From Trema orientale (taxonomy: Eukaryota > Streptophyta > Magnoliopsida > Rosales > Cannabaceae), in assembly GCA_002914845.1 (NCBI GenBank), contig JXTC01000050.1:540288-604287 (forward strand): 64,000 bases of DNA. The letters are read 5' to 3'. The position numbers were made by a program, and so were the translations under genes. This document shows, piece after piece, positions 11,340-25,059 of the stretch (its first letter is position 1; each line of letters opens with the position of its first letter). Below the pieces are notes generated by a model that did not search any database, had not been told where the DNA came from, and saw only the letters and a program-made list of their open reading frames with translations.

Positions 11340-13740
11340 TAGGCTTTTAGGCCCCTTTTTTAATTGAGTTCACGGATTTGGCCCTGTTTTGTTGTTGTGA
11401 ACACGAAAACCAAATATACAGGGGCATTGTATATAATAAATACGTAATAGGCAATAGCATACCCTTAAAACTTGGATCCTTTGTTTCATGGGGCTGCCCC
11501 TGGACCCCTGCCCCTGCCCCTATCGGTGAGCTTTGTGGGGGCACAAACGTTTTAAAACGAATAATTGGTGTGGGGCTATTTGGATATCACCAATGTGGGG
11601 CTCGTTGCGTGGGTCGAAAGAAACCCGACCCGACCCGTTTACTTTGTTGGATGTTATTGTCCATTTAAGTGTACTATTTGGATTTGGACCATTATCACAA
11701 TAAAGCTATAAACAAATAATACCGTTTTGTGCTATTTTCTATTAAAAAAAAAAATTTGTGTTTTTTCCCCTTAAAAAAAACATGTAGTAAGAATAATTGA
11801 ACAATATTTTGGATTGTGTTACAGCAAGTTTTTAGCTGTAGAATTTGATCATTATAGTCATTTTTAAATATATATATATATATATTGGTACTACTTTGAG
11901 TACATAATTAAAATTATAAGATTATAACTTAGCTAAAATATACATTATCCACTAATTTCACAATATCAAGAGGAATATATATATTGATTAACGAACAATT
12001 TTATGAACAAATTTTGCATGTTTAGCATTTTTAGCAAACACATATGTTATTTGTAATTATTGTTCAAATTTGTCTCTTATAGGTTAAATAGTGAATTTCC
12101 AAACAAGGGTGGGGGCCAGGAGAAATAAACTGAGTAGCATTAATATTAAATGATCTCGAATTAGTTTTGCTTTTGAAATTTGGATTTGAGGCTTGGGTTA
12201 TTCTAACCTCCCACTAATATTGTATATATTTTTTCTAGAAGGGAATGTTTTGTGCGGGTGACGTATAACATATTCACCTTGATTATAAAGGAAGAGGCTT
12301 AATCAAACTCGAAGAGGCACTTGGCTATATTGCTAGGGTCCATATCAAAATTGCGACAGTAAAAACGCACTCTAAGTTTATATATATATATATAAAATAG
12401 TGACAAGATTTAGGTGTTCGCAGTTAGAGAGACCACAATGATTGAGAAAAAGATAAAGAAGAACAGCCATTGTATTTTGTATGGACAAAGTGCCAACAAA
12501 CCTCATGTGCCTTTCTTTTCATTTCTAATATCGTTTTCTTAGTGATATTTGATATAGGGTGGAGAGTACCACCTAAACATTCCATTTTTTTTCTCTGTTA
12601 GAAAATTTGTTTTTGTTTTTATTTCTGGCGCTGAAAGCTGTAATTTAGGAAAGTTTCCCATTATATATATAGGATTCTGATATTGTTACATATATATATA
12701 TAAACATATATGTAAGAGATAAGGTTCATAGATGACTACTCAGCATAGCATTGTTTTGAGCATATGTTTATGGTTTCGTATAGAGAAAGCTTAGTCTAAT
12801 TTCCTAAAGCCGTATGAACAAAGGAAAATCAGTCGCCATAGCCAAGGCCAATGTGGCATATAAGTCACTGTATAAAATTCACTTTTTTTTTTCGTTTTTT
12901 TCCCCTCTTCATTGTTCCTAGCTATAGTCTCATTTAACCCAAAAAAAAAAAAAGCATAGTGAAGTCTCATTAATTTTATATTAGAATACTACTGCTTCTT
13001 CTCGCGTACTTCAAGAAATTATCGCAGCATGCATGCATGTCAGCGACTGTGTGCTCTGTTGCATGTGACACCTTTTTATCGCTAAGTATATGATCATGTT
13101 ATTATTAGCTGTTTCGTTTTGTTCTGTTATACATGCTTCTTTTTTCTTTTTTCAGATATTTATTAATGTATAATACCTTATCGTCAGTTCTTCACGCATG
13201 AGTATCACATTACTGATTAAATTACTCAGTTTGCATTTGATTATCAAGATGAATATACAAATTAAATTGGATTGTGGACTGTGGAGTACGCAAGAGATTA
13301 CGCCTGATCATTCATAAGCTATGTTTTAAAAATCAAGCAACGTGCTTAATTTTTTTTTATTACCCTAGGAGAGATTGATAAATAGATACAATTTATATTT
13401 TTCAAGCTATAGATATAATATACAATATACAATACCAACGTGCTTTTTTTTTTTTTAATACAATATATATATTGTTCAAGTTTTTAACCTCCAATATAGG
13501 TAATTAATTCTTTTTTCACATCATTAAAATTTCATATTTATCTTTATGGAGCAGGTTGTACACATTCATAATAATTTCATATTAATCAAACCAGTTATCA
13601 TGATGATTCATAAGATTTCGGTTGGTTCCTGTGGACCATATAATGGCTAGCTAGGCACAGTGGCGCACAAAGGGATAGAATTCTAAACATTCACTATATA
13701 TACGCACACACATCAGACTTGAGTTCAAATAGTAACCGAG
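11340..13740. other. Region upstream of GDU, no second gene seen
   Basis: AT-rich DNA with TA repeats. A GC-rich block at 11480-11550 (repeats of CCCCTG and GGGGGCAC) and CCCGACCCG at 11622-11637 look like decayed transposon sequence. A GC microsatellite lies at 13761-13776 and a GCATGCATGCATG tract near 13028. No reading frame with a family match was found. Confidence 0.5.
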
Positions 13741-14065
13741 AAAACGACAACAATATTAGAGCGCGCGCGCGCGCCCCAGGGACACAGTCATTAATTTGTT
13801 TAGTATTTATTTATTTATTGTTTAGTCGCTATTTGAATGACAAGTTAAGATAGAGATAATTCCAGAAATTTCTTACTTTTGGAGGAATTTACTAGTGATA
13901 ATTAATAGATATTTTTGTTGTAATGGTACTATTAATTAGTAGTAGGGTCCAAAAGCATGTCTCACGTTGTTTTCACGTTGTTTTGGTGAGATTAAACCAG
14001 AGAGAGATAATTCATACTACATTAAGTCATAGCATCATTAATTATAGTTGGAAAAAAAAAAGTGG

Positions 14066-14310
14066 CTAGCCCATTAGAATAGTGGGTTTAGCAGCTGAGG
14101 ATTGGCAATTGGTGACGGAGAAGGGCCCGGGAACATTGAAGAAAATCACAAAAAAGGATGTATGAAGATGAGTTTTTGGTGAAGAAGTTGCCCCATTATC
14201 ATTATCATCATAATCCAATCCCCACTGCTTTATGCTTTGCTTGCCACCCTCTTTGCCCTGCAGGCCCCATTGCCTCCGGCATTTGCCTTTTGGCACTTTC
14301 CCCTCTCTAT
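14066..14310. other. GC-richer island of unknown nature
   Basis: This stretch is clearly richer in G and C than its surroundings and has an open minus frame of 76 codons ending at 14066 with no recognised domain. It contains short repeats of TGCC and GGCA. It could be a gene remnant, a non-coding RNA or a transposon piece. Confidence 0.2.
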
Positions 14311-15003
14311 ATATAATATTTTTATACTATATGTGTATCTACACATATATATATATATCGTCAGAAAGCACAAAGGTTGAAGAAGGGTACGGTAAGTGAA
14401 CTGTGAAAAGACAGCAATCCACTAATTATGAGGGACCCCTCTCAATTATATGATCACATATCGCACCTGGGGAGTGTGAATATCTTTTTTCATTGTTTAA
14501 TTCTATTTTGTGTCCCCTTTTTCACTTACTTTCACGGGTACAATTTGCTATATATGCATATAAATATGATTATTACTAGTAAATTTTGTTGTTCCCAGGG
14601 TCTTATCTTACGCAATAACCCGGCCCTAGCTATTACTTTTTTTTTTTTTTTTGTTTCGCCTCTTCTCGTCGTTGTCCCACTATGTCCCCTTCAAATGTGT
14701 TGTGTTTTATTTCACATACATATAATAATAAAAAAATCTACCAAAGAGAGATATATTAATTGGGCTAGCTCATACTTACTTATCATTATATATTTTTCTA
14801 TATATGCACACACAAATATACATATAGATAAATAAGTTTTTCGTTATTGATTATTTTTAGGGGAGATTAACGAAATCCAATAAACCAGGACAACAATATA
14901 AGATTGTTCTTTTAAAATTATTATGATGTCAACAATAGCTAAATTTGTTTTTAACTTTTGCTGTAACTTAATTACAAGCTCTAATATATTTTTTACAGAT
15001 ATA

Positions 15004-15764
15004 TCTATATATATATATTAAGCCTGAAGCATAAAACTCTGATAGCTTCTTTGATCACCATTTTATTTTAAAATTTTTAGAAAAATTCTAATTTTTTCAT
15101 GATATGATTGGTCCTATCATTATTTTTCTTTGTTATGATTGGTTATAATATATACATGTATTATATAATATTGTATTTAATTTAATACTAATGATATCTT
15201 ATAATAAATTTAGTTCATCGAATCGAACAAATGATTGTGCTACATTCGTCTCATCAAAATAAATATAGAGAGAGATAAAAACATAATTTAATGTTTTATA
15301 AAATATTATATTTAATTTAATATTAATGATTACTTATATTAAATTTAGTTCATCGAACGTCAAGAAGTTGTGTTACATTCGTCTCATCAAAATAAATAAA
15401 GAGATAAATATATTTTTTAAATACATTGAACCTAACTATATCTTTGATCATTATTCTATTTTAAAAATTTTTAGAAAAATCCTAATTTTTTTCATGATAT
15501 GATTGATCCTATCATTATTTTTCTTTGCTATGATTGGTTGTAATATATACATGTATTGTATAATATTGTATTTAATTTAATATTAATGATAGCTTATAAT
15601 AAATTTAATTCATCGAACAAATGGTTGTGCTACATTCGTCTTATCAAAATAAATATAGAGATAAATATATTTTTTAATGTTGAAATACATTGAACTTAAC
15701 TATACATTAGGCTTAATGTATGCAATATTAATACAACTCGCGCAAAGCGCGGTATAACGACTAG
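15004..15764 (+). mobile_element. Non-autonomous Helitron
   Basis: The left end is TCTATATATATATATTAAG just after an A (15003). The right end has a short hairpin CGCGC-AAA-GCGCG at 15739-15751, nine bases, then CTAG and a flanking T at 15765. This TC...hairpin...CTRR layout between A and T is the Helitron signature. Length is 761 bp with no RepHel coding, so it needs a helper. Internally, a block at 15045-15290 is repeated with changes at 15430-15665. Confidence 0.88.
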
Positions 15765-16123
15765 TATATATATATACCTCAGCTCTCTTCAAAATAAATG
15801 TGTTTTTATTTTACTTAAATGGCTTTCTATAAAGGTTCAGTAGTTTACTCTTTTCTTATCTGAAGTCTTTTCTTTTTTTTTCCCCCTAGTTTGAAATTAT
15901 TTCACTTTCAGATATAATTCATTAAAAATAAATAATACTGCAGCTTTGAAATTCACTATTATATGACCATCTATGTCACGTTACAGTGCTTAGAACTATG
16001 TGGACTTATGGGACTAGCAATCATTATATAATAACAATTGAATAACTTTGTTATATATTTTTCTTTCAATCTCCGGATATCCATAAAATCTGAGTTTTTA
16101 CTTCTACTCTCACATGATGTTTC

Positions 16124-17959
16124 TGTTGGAATTAAAAACGATTTTCGCAGTGGAAGATTGGCCCAGGAATATTCAAAAATTTTCTCAAAACAATTGACTT
16201 TATGAGTGCATAATATTAATTCATAGCAAATAGGAACACACAAAGAGAATAGATTTAATACCTCTTGTAGCCTATCAGCGGATCCTAGCTTTATTATCTT
16301 CTAAACCACGATCTTCCAATCCAAGCCTCAAGCACAACTGGATGAACGTGCGGGCGTTGCATACAATTTCTTAAACTCACACTTTAGGCACTTGTAATTT
16401 TCTCAACACATGAGATTGCAAGAGTTTTGTTCTACAGAGAATAGGAAGACACTCTTCTTTTTCTTTCTAGTTTATGGAGGCTCTACAGAAAATAATACGT
16501 AATGTTCTATTGTCTGCTAGGGTTTCCTTTATATGTATATATATTTATATTAAACTATTTAATAATTAATTATATTAATCAAATTAATATTAACATATAT
16601 ATATATATAACGTTTTTAAAGAAAACGTTTGTTTACTTTTTTTACTTTTATAAACGTAAACTTTTATATATATATAATCTAATTAATATATATATATATA
16701 AACTAGCAGATAACTCTTTTAAAAGAAGAGTGTTTCACTTTCAGATAGTTTCCCAATTTCTATTTATCTAATTATCTGATAATTAGATATTTTTAAATTC
16801 AAAATTTAAACAAATTGGGAAACTTATCTCTCCACAAATTTAAATTAATTAATTCAAAATTAATTAATAAATTAATTAATAACAATTATTAATTACTTAT
16901 AGATAAACTATTTATCTAGACAAAGTGTGCAGTAACAGAAATAATGTAATATCTAGTACAGTGTTTGTAAGAGGTGGAATTGGGGACCTATGGACCTGTA
17001 ATTCAAGCTCCAATAAATTATGACAATTAATTAAACTCTTTAATTAATTTGTCTAATTTATTAATTCCAGTATTACTCCACTAAAAATCCGGAATTGCAC
17101 TCTTGAAATTATAGAATTAATTTACTCAGAAAACAACGAGCTGTCCATCGATTTACTCATTACATGTAGTTCAATCCTCCATAGACAATTCATAATTGGA
17201 GCTAGGTCATGTTCCGTTTACCTCTCCAATTACATCTTTATCCATGTGTACCATTGATTCTCTAATGAACAATTAATTTATAGATCTATTATAAATTGAG
17301 TACTCAAACTGTTCAAGTCCTGAATCAATACACAAGGGAATCATCTTTCTAGCTTCCTAATGGAAGGAATAGATTATATATCTGTAAGTTACATTCCCCG
17401 CTACTCATTTCATCATGCTCCTAATATACAAGTATTTCGATCTGTTTAAAAAAAACAAACCTTTAACAAGTATGTCAAAGAACATAATGTTATAAATAGG
17501 AGTCTATAACTACTCAGGATTAAGATTGATCTACATATGATCATCTAGTGACATTATTCGAACTCTTAACAGTTAACGGAATTTATGTGAGATTCAAATC
17601 ATGTCTGGTCCAGTCCTATATAATCGAATTATATAAAGTATCTCCATTGTGATGTCAACACATCAATAGTCCGGATAAAACTATTACATTCTCAATGTTA
17701 ATGGACCGTACTAATAATATTTAATTAAAGATCCCAAACTTTAATTAATTATTATGGACCACGTTTAGTTTATTATCCATAAATTTAATCCTCATGTATA
17801 TAACACTTATATACTAAATTTATAGTCACATAAATAAACTAGAGATTTTCTGATATTTAATGACATACCAATTATGCACAAATTCAAATAGAAAAATGTC
17901 ATTTTATTAATTCAGCAAATATCCAAAATATACATGTTTTTAGGGCATAAATCCTAACA
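16124..17959 (-). mobile_element. Solo LTR, 1836 bp, with 5-bp target duplication
   Basis: Read on the minus strand it starts TGTTAGGATTTATGCCCTAA and ends TTTTTAATTCCAACA, so it has TG...CA ends. The direct repeat GTTTC at 16119-16123 and 17960-17964 is a 5-bp target duplication. There is no internal region or second LTR nearby, so unequal recombination between LTRs has removed the rest. Superfamily (Copia or Gypsy) cannot be decided without internal domains. Confidence 0.87.
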
Positions 17960-18984
17960 GTTTCTTCTCTATGTTTGGCTTTCATTTTAAAATATATGTT
18001 TATATATTTTCAGCAAAAAAAAAAAAAACACGGAGAAGATTGTAGCAAAATGACCAACAAATTCCTCGGATTATTGGACTCCATGGCATATGGAGTACCA
18101 AACTCAAACCTCGAAAGTTATCATTAACAAATTAATTATGAATTGCTCCATATTTACTTACAAATTTTTCAGTATTGTTTTTGACCTGGCAAATCTTTAA
18201 TTTGCGTCCCATGATTTGGTGCTTGGATCGAGAACGTGCCTGTACAGTGTATATTTTTATTTTTTATTTTATTTATATCGAGTTACCTTATAACTAGTTC
18301 ACAAAATAAATGGAAAAGAGAAAACCTCATGACCAACTTACTTACTTTTCTCAATTAATTCGGTTTCCAAGCAGCACTAATACTTGATGAATCTTACTTT
18401 AATTTATTTCCCTGCTCCACAAGATCTAAAAGCATTTATATACATTGACCTCCACTGTATCTGTTATATTTAGCCATTTCTGCTGATTTGTTGATTTTGA
18501 TGCTCAGTTTTGTCAAAAATCAAAGCAGCTAGTGAGGTACTTCGACGTGTCTCTGGTAATTTTAATGGTTACTTTATTCAAATCTTTCTTCCTTCTTCTT
18601 ATTATTCTTATGTTATTATTATTACTATTATTATTATTACTACTACTACTTATATTAATGCACATTATTGTCAAAAATCTTAATAGGTTTGTTTCAGGTA
18701 CTAAATTTAATCGTACATTTATTGTTTTGATGTAATAACCTATCTTATTTATTCCCCCGCTTAGAACAGCTTAGATAGTTACTTATTTCGGCTGTACTAT
18801 TTGTTTTAATACTTATCGATTGCAAAGAATTACCAACTCAAATAGTAGTAGATGTCTAGATGATTTGAAAGAATTGAAAAAGTATATCTCGTGAAACTCT
18901 GGTCATATTTATTCACGAGAATATATGCTTCCCCTTAGTGATCTTTAGTAAGATATTAGATATGTAAAACAGTTTGACCCGTAT

Positions 18985-19840
18985 ACGGGGATGGAGCCAG
19001 AATTTCTTATCAGGGACTGAGTCGTAATTATAATTCAAAAAATAATTAAAAATAATAATAAATATTATAATTTACTTGACACGTTTTTATTCCTTAAAAG
19101 CGTTTTGCAATAAGTTAGGTTTATTATCAATATCATTAAATATGTCCTTTTCAATGTAAACAAGCAAATTATCATTCATTAATTGATCACACATTTTATT
19201 ACTTAGCCGATTCTTCAAAAAATTCATAGAATAGAATATCATCTACATATTAGCAATAGCAATTGGTAAAATGAATGCCAATGTCATGAGTCGATAAATG
19301 AGAGGCTAAACATTGTGTCTTATTATCTCAACCATTTTCTATGCAAGATCGTCTATACTTTTCAATCCGTTAAATTTCTCACTAGAACGCATATTAATTA
19401 TATATATTTCAAGTTGATGATCAAGTTTCATGAGTTCTATAGTAAAAAAGGTTTTTGGATAATACTCAGTAAAGTGAGTTGACTTTTTCTTGTCAAAAGT
19501 TGAAAATATATCATATGGGTACAACTATATCATACAAAGAAGCAAGTTTGATAAACATACATTTTCTTTATTGAATTTATTTGAAATCAATTAAAATGAA
19601 ATAATGAGCTATATTAATTCCGAAATGGGTTTGGACTTTTTTTATTTAACTAATACAACAAACTTTTAATTGTAGGTTTATGAGGTTTTATTGTATTTTT
19701 AAAATTTTTTAGGAGACTTAATTTTATTTTTTAAACTCTTTTAAAAGTTATATTAAAAATTTTAACAAATTTAATGAATATATAAAAAATAAAAATAAAA
19801 ATTGAGGGGTCTGCTAGCAAGCTGGCTCCGTCCGTACCCC
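18985..19840 (-). mobile_element. Decayed hAT element
   Basis: Ends are CGGGGATGGAGCCAG on the left and, as reverse complement of the right, TACGGACGGAGCCAG, typical of plant hAT termini with a GGAGCCAG core. The inside holds a broken transposase C terminus (separate entry). Exact ends and target duplication are unclear because TA repeats adjoin the right side. Confidence 0.65.
19087..19524 (-). pseudogene. hAT transposase C-terminal fragment (TTF zinc finger type)
   Basis: In one minus frame with three internal stops the residues read ELMKLDHQLEIYI, then KMVEIIRHNV, then FILPIAIANM, then NFLKNRLSNKMCDQLMNDN and LLVYIEKDIFNDID. This matches the dimerisation region of plant hAT transposases next to TTF-type zinc finger proteins, where the usual text is LPVATA...VERAFSAM...KNRLRN...DQ.MNDCLVTYIEKDVF. 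The catalytic part upstream is missing, so the fragment is dead. Confidence 0.82.
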
Positions 19841-19979
19841 TATATATATATAATATTATAGATTATCTGTAATTTGATTTTTGTATTAAATTCGTTATTT
19901 TAATGCAATTGTTAAATCCTCTTTCATTGATAATATATATATATATATTTATATACGACGGATTAGTTTTGCGCACTAC

Positions 19980-22900
19980 GTGATCATGATTAATAAGTCC
20001 ACGGACTATAATAAAATAATTTGTTCTGTTCAAAAAAGAAGAAAAAAAACAACAACAAAAATGATGCTTTTCTATCAATATCTCTATGGTTTTCTATTTG
20101 TTTTTTCAGTAGTCCGTTTGGATGCTCAAGTTTGCTTTATCACGTCAATAGAAATAGATATTCTCTTTCTGTTCACTCGGAGTTGAAATATTGCTCACTT
20201 CTAACTTTTCTCCTTCAAATTTGATATTATTGTCACTTTTTCATCCGCACAAACTCGACCCGATAATTGGATCTTCATCTTTCCTTCGAACAAATCCAAA
20301 TAGATATAAATTAGATCATTCCACCTTTGTCCTAAATTATAAAATATTTTTTAAAAAATGATCTTTCGTCGTTTAATTAGTAATGATAGTTGTTAATCAT
20401 TGTTATCACTCTGCTTTAAAACTATTATACTATTAATATTCCGTAAGGGAATAAGAAACTAGCTTTAAAAAATAATAAGAAGAAGAAAAGCATACTTTAA
20501 AAAAGCCCAAAAATAATCGAAATGTAATTTTTTTTGGGGATTGCAAATAATATAGTACAGATGATTCAGCATTCTAGTTATTAGGTTTTTTTTAGGTGAA
20601 ACCTCGGCAAAACGAGAGAAACTTTATAGAAAAAATGAAGAAAAAATATACCTAATAAGAGGGGATATAGAACCGAATCTCTCAAGAACAAGAAAATGAG
20701 AAAGATAATTAAAGATATTAAAGCTAACAGAAGCTATAGGTAAGTTTTGAAATACAATCATCATTCTTAGTTATTACTTAATTAAACAAATAATCAATTT
20801 AGTTATAATTTTTTTTTTTCGGTAGAAAAGTATCATTTGTGCTATTAACTTTGACATAGTAATATATAACATGTCACCCCTTAGGCTAGCCGTTAATTAT
20901 TCGAGCATTGCGTTAGTGGTTGCATGATGGTAATGATGTGACATTGTTACGTTGCATCACATTAGCACTACATAAAATTTGAAGATTATTCCAATGTGAG
21001 TGTGACACTGTCGCATTTACGCCCTATCGTGTCGTTGATTAATACAAACTGGTGAATTAGTGTTACTTATTTTAGCCTTAGTTTACTGATCAGTAAGATT
21101 AGATTATAAAATAATACTAATGCACTCCAGTCAAATTTTAAGCAACAACTCATTTCAATGATATCCAATCCTGCAAATCAACGAAGAAGTAAAAAATTAC
21201 CGAAACGGAGTTTTGGTGGCTTATTAATCAAATTAAGATTTGCTTCAATCAGCTCAAATAAGGAAAAGTAATGATTACTACTAATAACTCTTCATGATGC
21301 CCAAAAGGAAGAGAATAATATCGTATCAATCTGTCACCTATATATATATATACACACACACACACATTAGTGTCACAATGATGTGAAATACATCTATGCT
21401 ATATGTATATATATCTTTATAATATAGGACAATTAAACTAAAACTGATCATATATAGTGCACAGGGCACTTGGTCTGGGGCCTAGTTTGCCTTAATTTAA
21501 TTGAAAAAGATTAGCGTCCAAATTATTCTAATCAACCGCGACAAACCATAACAAAGATTAGTGTTGGAATCTTTCGCCACAAACATATAGAACATGAGAA
21601 AGAGGAGCACTTGTTCCTTCCACTTGAGTGGATATAGATGACGTATATATACATATATAGAGAACCACCTTTAATTACATGGATTCTTCTCTCATCTCCA
21701 GATAAGGGACCTAGCACTAAAACGTAAAGCAGCCAGGTTGCCGCAATTAGTACACATGGTACTTAACTACTTCCAGATAAAGATCACCTTTCCAGTTGGG
21801 CCATCAAATAAATTTGGTTACACTACAGTTTTGAATTTAATATGTTATTTATCACTAGTATAGCTAGTTAGTGATAATCGTCAATACAGTACATTCACGG
21901 GTATTTTGTGATGAAAAATTTTTGTATGGTCTGACAACATAAACATAGGCATCACAATTTATTGTGATTAATAATCTTCCACAATTTGCAACAAACAAGT
22001 TGTGTTATGACTAATTATTACGCTACTTTTTTAACGTGAGTTGTGCTATATTTGAATTCACTATTTTAATCATGTTGCATTTAGTAAAATCAAGTAATTT
22101 TAGTCTCAACAGGGTTAATGCATCGTATATTACAGGTACAACAACCCAAAAAAAAAAAAAAAAATTAGAGTAATAATCGAATCATAGATTATTTCAACTT
22201 TTTCACTCATGTTATATACGACGAATCATGTTGTTTTCAATATGAGATTTGATATGTTATTAGACGTCATTTTCTCGTTTATTAAATCAAGCAGATTTCC
22301 GAATTACGAATATCGAATGTGTTGTCTTACTTTTTACCACAACATGCAGTAACATTGCTTTCAGAGCAAAATCCCATTTGCCAAGCTTCAATTCCTTGCT
22401 AATACATACATAACGCACACATATACATACACATATGAATCTCCAATATTGTGATTCTTTACTCTTATCGAATTTCAACTTGTATAGATAACTTGGCCCT
22501 TGGCCGCCACTTTAGTTGATGAGTCGGCCTTTGGAATAGTTTATCATGATCAGTCAGTACTAGTATAACAAAAGTCAACATCCGTATATATATATATATA
22601 TATCCAACATAAAACGGCTGCGCACTTAGTTCTCCTCATATTCTCTTTTTTGGAAGCTATTCGATCGATAACTCGATTCATCGAGTGTGGTCTAATCATC
22701 GTTGGCCTGCAAGTTTGTGTACACATAATATATATTTGATAATGGAGTATCAATGAAGACGATCGATATATATTCCAACTTTTCTGGATTCATTCATATT
22801 TGTGATTCTCTCAAGATTTGGATTAGAGACGTAAAACTTGATCAGTGTTATTATTGTCAAACTCTAATATTTCCTTCTATGAAAGCCGATAAAATAAGCC

Positions 22901-23590
22901 TAAAGAAAAAAAAAAAAAAATGTTGTGGATAATTTGGGTCTAAGCATATCCCGAAATATAATATATTTTTATCTAAGGTGCAGTCATTTCGATCGAAATC
23001 CAATTGTGCAGTCTTGTGCAGATAGTTGTAGAAGACTTATTATGATATGTGGGGTCGCTTTGCATTGCTAATATTTCCATATCTTTACGATTGTGTTGCA
23101 TCTCTAGTGTAATCTTCGTAGGTCCTTTCAAAAAGTGTATTGCATCCATATATTCTTATTACAAATAACTTTAACTGTATTCACCAATTAAAAATTATGA
23201 GAGTTCACATGTCACACATATGTTAGTATTAAAATTTTGGTAAAATCATTAAGATACTCATCACTATTCATCATCTATTCCAATAAATGTCATTAAAATT
23301 TTGGTAAAATCATTAGGATACTTATCATTATTATTCATCTGTTCCAATAAATGTTATGAAGAGTGATTCTCAAAACTAGCTCTAACATAGTAGTCTTAGA
23401 TGATATGTCTAATATATATATGGATTGGATTGAAGAATTAGGAGATAATATCTTAGTATTATGTTTGGTATCAACTTGAAATCAGGATAAATAATACAAA
23501 ATCCGATAGGATAGGAGTTTTTTTTTCTTCTGAAGTCTACACTCCAATGATAGATGCCCAAAAGTTAGAAGTACTTTTTTTTATTCATCT
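19980..23590. other. AT-rich intergenic DNA, no gene seen
   Basis: No recognisable coding region. It holds TA and CA microsatellites (21340-21366; 22583-22602) and, near 20590-20680 on the minus strand, a segment ending GCCGAGGTTTCACCT plus an A run that may be a LINE or retroposon 3' end. A 65-bp imperfect tandem pair lies at about 23225-23350. Confidence 0.5.
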
Positions 23591-24254
23591 CCATTATATA
23601 GAAGAATCAAAATTTCCGGAGAGTATAGAAAGTATGCAGAAGGTAACGCTGCAAAAGGAACCATAGCCCCTCCCTTTTTTTTTTTTTTTTCCTTTGAAAA
23701 CTTCCTTTCGTATGGATGCTATTTCGCCGGAGAAGCAAATCCTCTTTAGTAATCCTCTCTCCACTATATTTTTTTCTTGGTTAAATAGCTTTTCTTTTTG
23801 TCTAAATTTAGTTATTATATATTTAGATCCACGATTATGTTGTCCACATTGAATTTCCATGCTTTTGACTCCTCGCTCACCTCAACACTCTTCTCCATCT
23901 ACAAGGACTCACAGTTCCATGGAACTCACACAATTCCATGGCAATGCTATTTATTAAATTTAGTGAAGAGAAAAAAAAAAAAAAAGCTCCAATCCATCTG
24001 CTTCTTTGCAAGCCTACTATACCAACACTGAATCATTTAAAAATAACTGTTTTTATTTCCAGTAATGCTTGCTGTATTATTTCTTTTGCCGTCATGATTA
24101 TCACGTTGGTTAGTGTTGAGTACACAAGGTTTGGGAGTTCATAGAGCGGTAGGACGAGCTAATAAAGCTCTAATAGTACTTGTCAGAGTATCATATATTA
24201 GAGATTTCAGGTCGATCCATGCAGAACGGCCCATTGATCAATACACACATTTTT

Positions 24255-24470
24255 TTTAGAGAAAATTAGGTGGATGATCAATTTTTTAAATTAGTTTAAG
24301 TAGATGTCTATATTTTAAAAGTTATAGTTAAATGTCTATTTTTTTAAAAACTTCAGTTGTGAAATATGTTGTGTTTCTAATTTTGTCAATAAGTAAATTG
24401 ACATTTAGCTATAAACTTTTGAGCTTTGTCATATAATAAACTTTGGGCCAAAAAATAGCCAAATAACGAA
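24255..24470 (+). repeat. AT-rich dispersed repeat, copy 1
   Basis: Begins AGAGAAAATTAGGTGGATGATC and continues with TAAGTAGATGTCTAT, like the copies at 38.96, 62.39-62.93 and 63.72 kb. It is interrupted on the right by the minisatellite element at 24465-24740; a likely reverse-oriented part continues at 24740-24970. Confidence 0.55.
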
Positions 24471-24740
24471 TAAATTAGGTGAATACCACTTTTTTTTCCT
24501 CATTAATTAAATCTACCACTATACCACTCTTTTAAATGAATTCTTGATGAATTCTTGACGATCTTGACGAATTCTTGACGTCAGTAGTAATCTTGATAGA
24601 TTCTTGATGGATTCTTGATGAATTCTTGATAGATTCTTGACTAATTCCCTCCCAAAAGTGGTAGAATCTAATAGTGGTGGTAAATTTAGTTAAACATTTA
24701 AAAAAAATGGTAATTGTCTACATAACTCCCAAATAATTGG
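24465..24740 (-). mobile_element. Element with internal TCAAGAATC minisatellite, short-array copy
   Basis: Flanking arms (CCACTTTTTTTTCCTCATTAATTAAATCTACC on one side, ACCACCACTATTAGATTCTACC on the other in reverse) enclose a short array of TTCTTGATGGA-type units at 24538-24650. The same arms and array occur in reverse order at 28592-29050 with a much longer array. Confidence 0.65.
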
Positions 24741-24970
24741 TCAGCTAGGCCATTATTTTAAAATTTTGGGTCTATTTAAGCAAATGTCTATTTTTCAAAT
24801 GTTATAGCAAAATAACTGGTATATAAATGTACATACCACTTATAAAATATTATATATCTTGTATAAAAATTTATATACTCAGTACATAAACTAAAATTGG
24901 TACATAAGTATATATATCAAGTGTAAAAGTACATATACTTGGTCATTTAGCTATAAAAAATAGAAAATGG
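24740..24970 (-). repeat. AT-rich dispersed repeat, copy 2 (reverse)
   Basis: Read on the minus strand it contains the family blocks ATAGACATTTGC, ACCAAGTATATGTAC and a CAAAATTTTAAAATAATGG end. It shares the order of blocks with the other family members. Confidence 0.5.
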
Positions 24971-25059
24971 ACATTTATTAAAACAATACACAAAAGAGGA
25001 AATCCATCATAATTCTCTCTCTCTCTCTCTTTTTATTTATTTTTTAAGTGGGACAAGTT

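Noticed and set aside
11347-11668. Short frames on both strands upstream of GDU
   Set aside because: They cover the GDU upstream region and a GC-rich decayed repeat; neither matches a protein family.
13620-13745. Possible third SINE (GACTTGAGTTCAAAT resembles a B box)
   Set aside because: No convincing A box, no A tail and no target duplication.
14428-14835. 135-codon plus-strand frame
   Set aside because: Runs through T tracts and TA repeats, hydrophobic by composition only.
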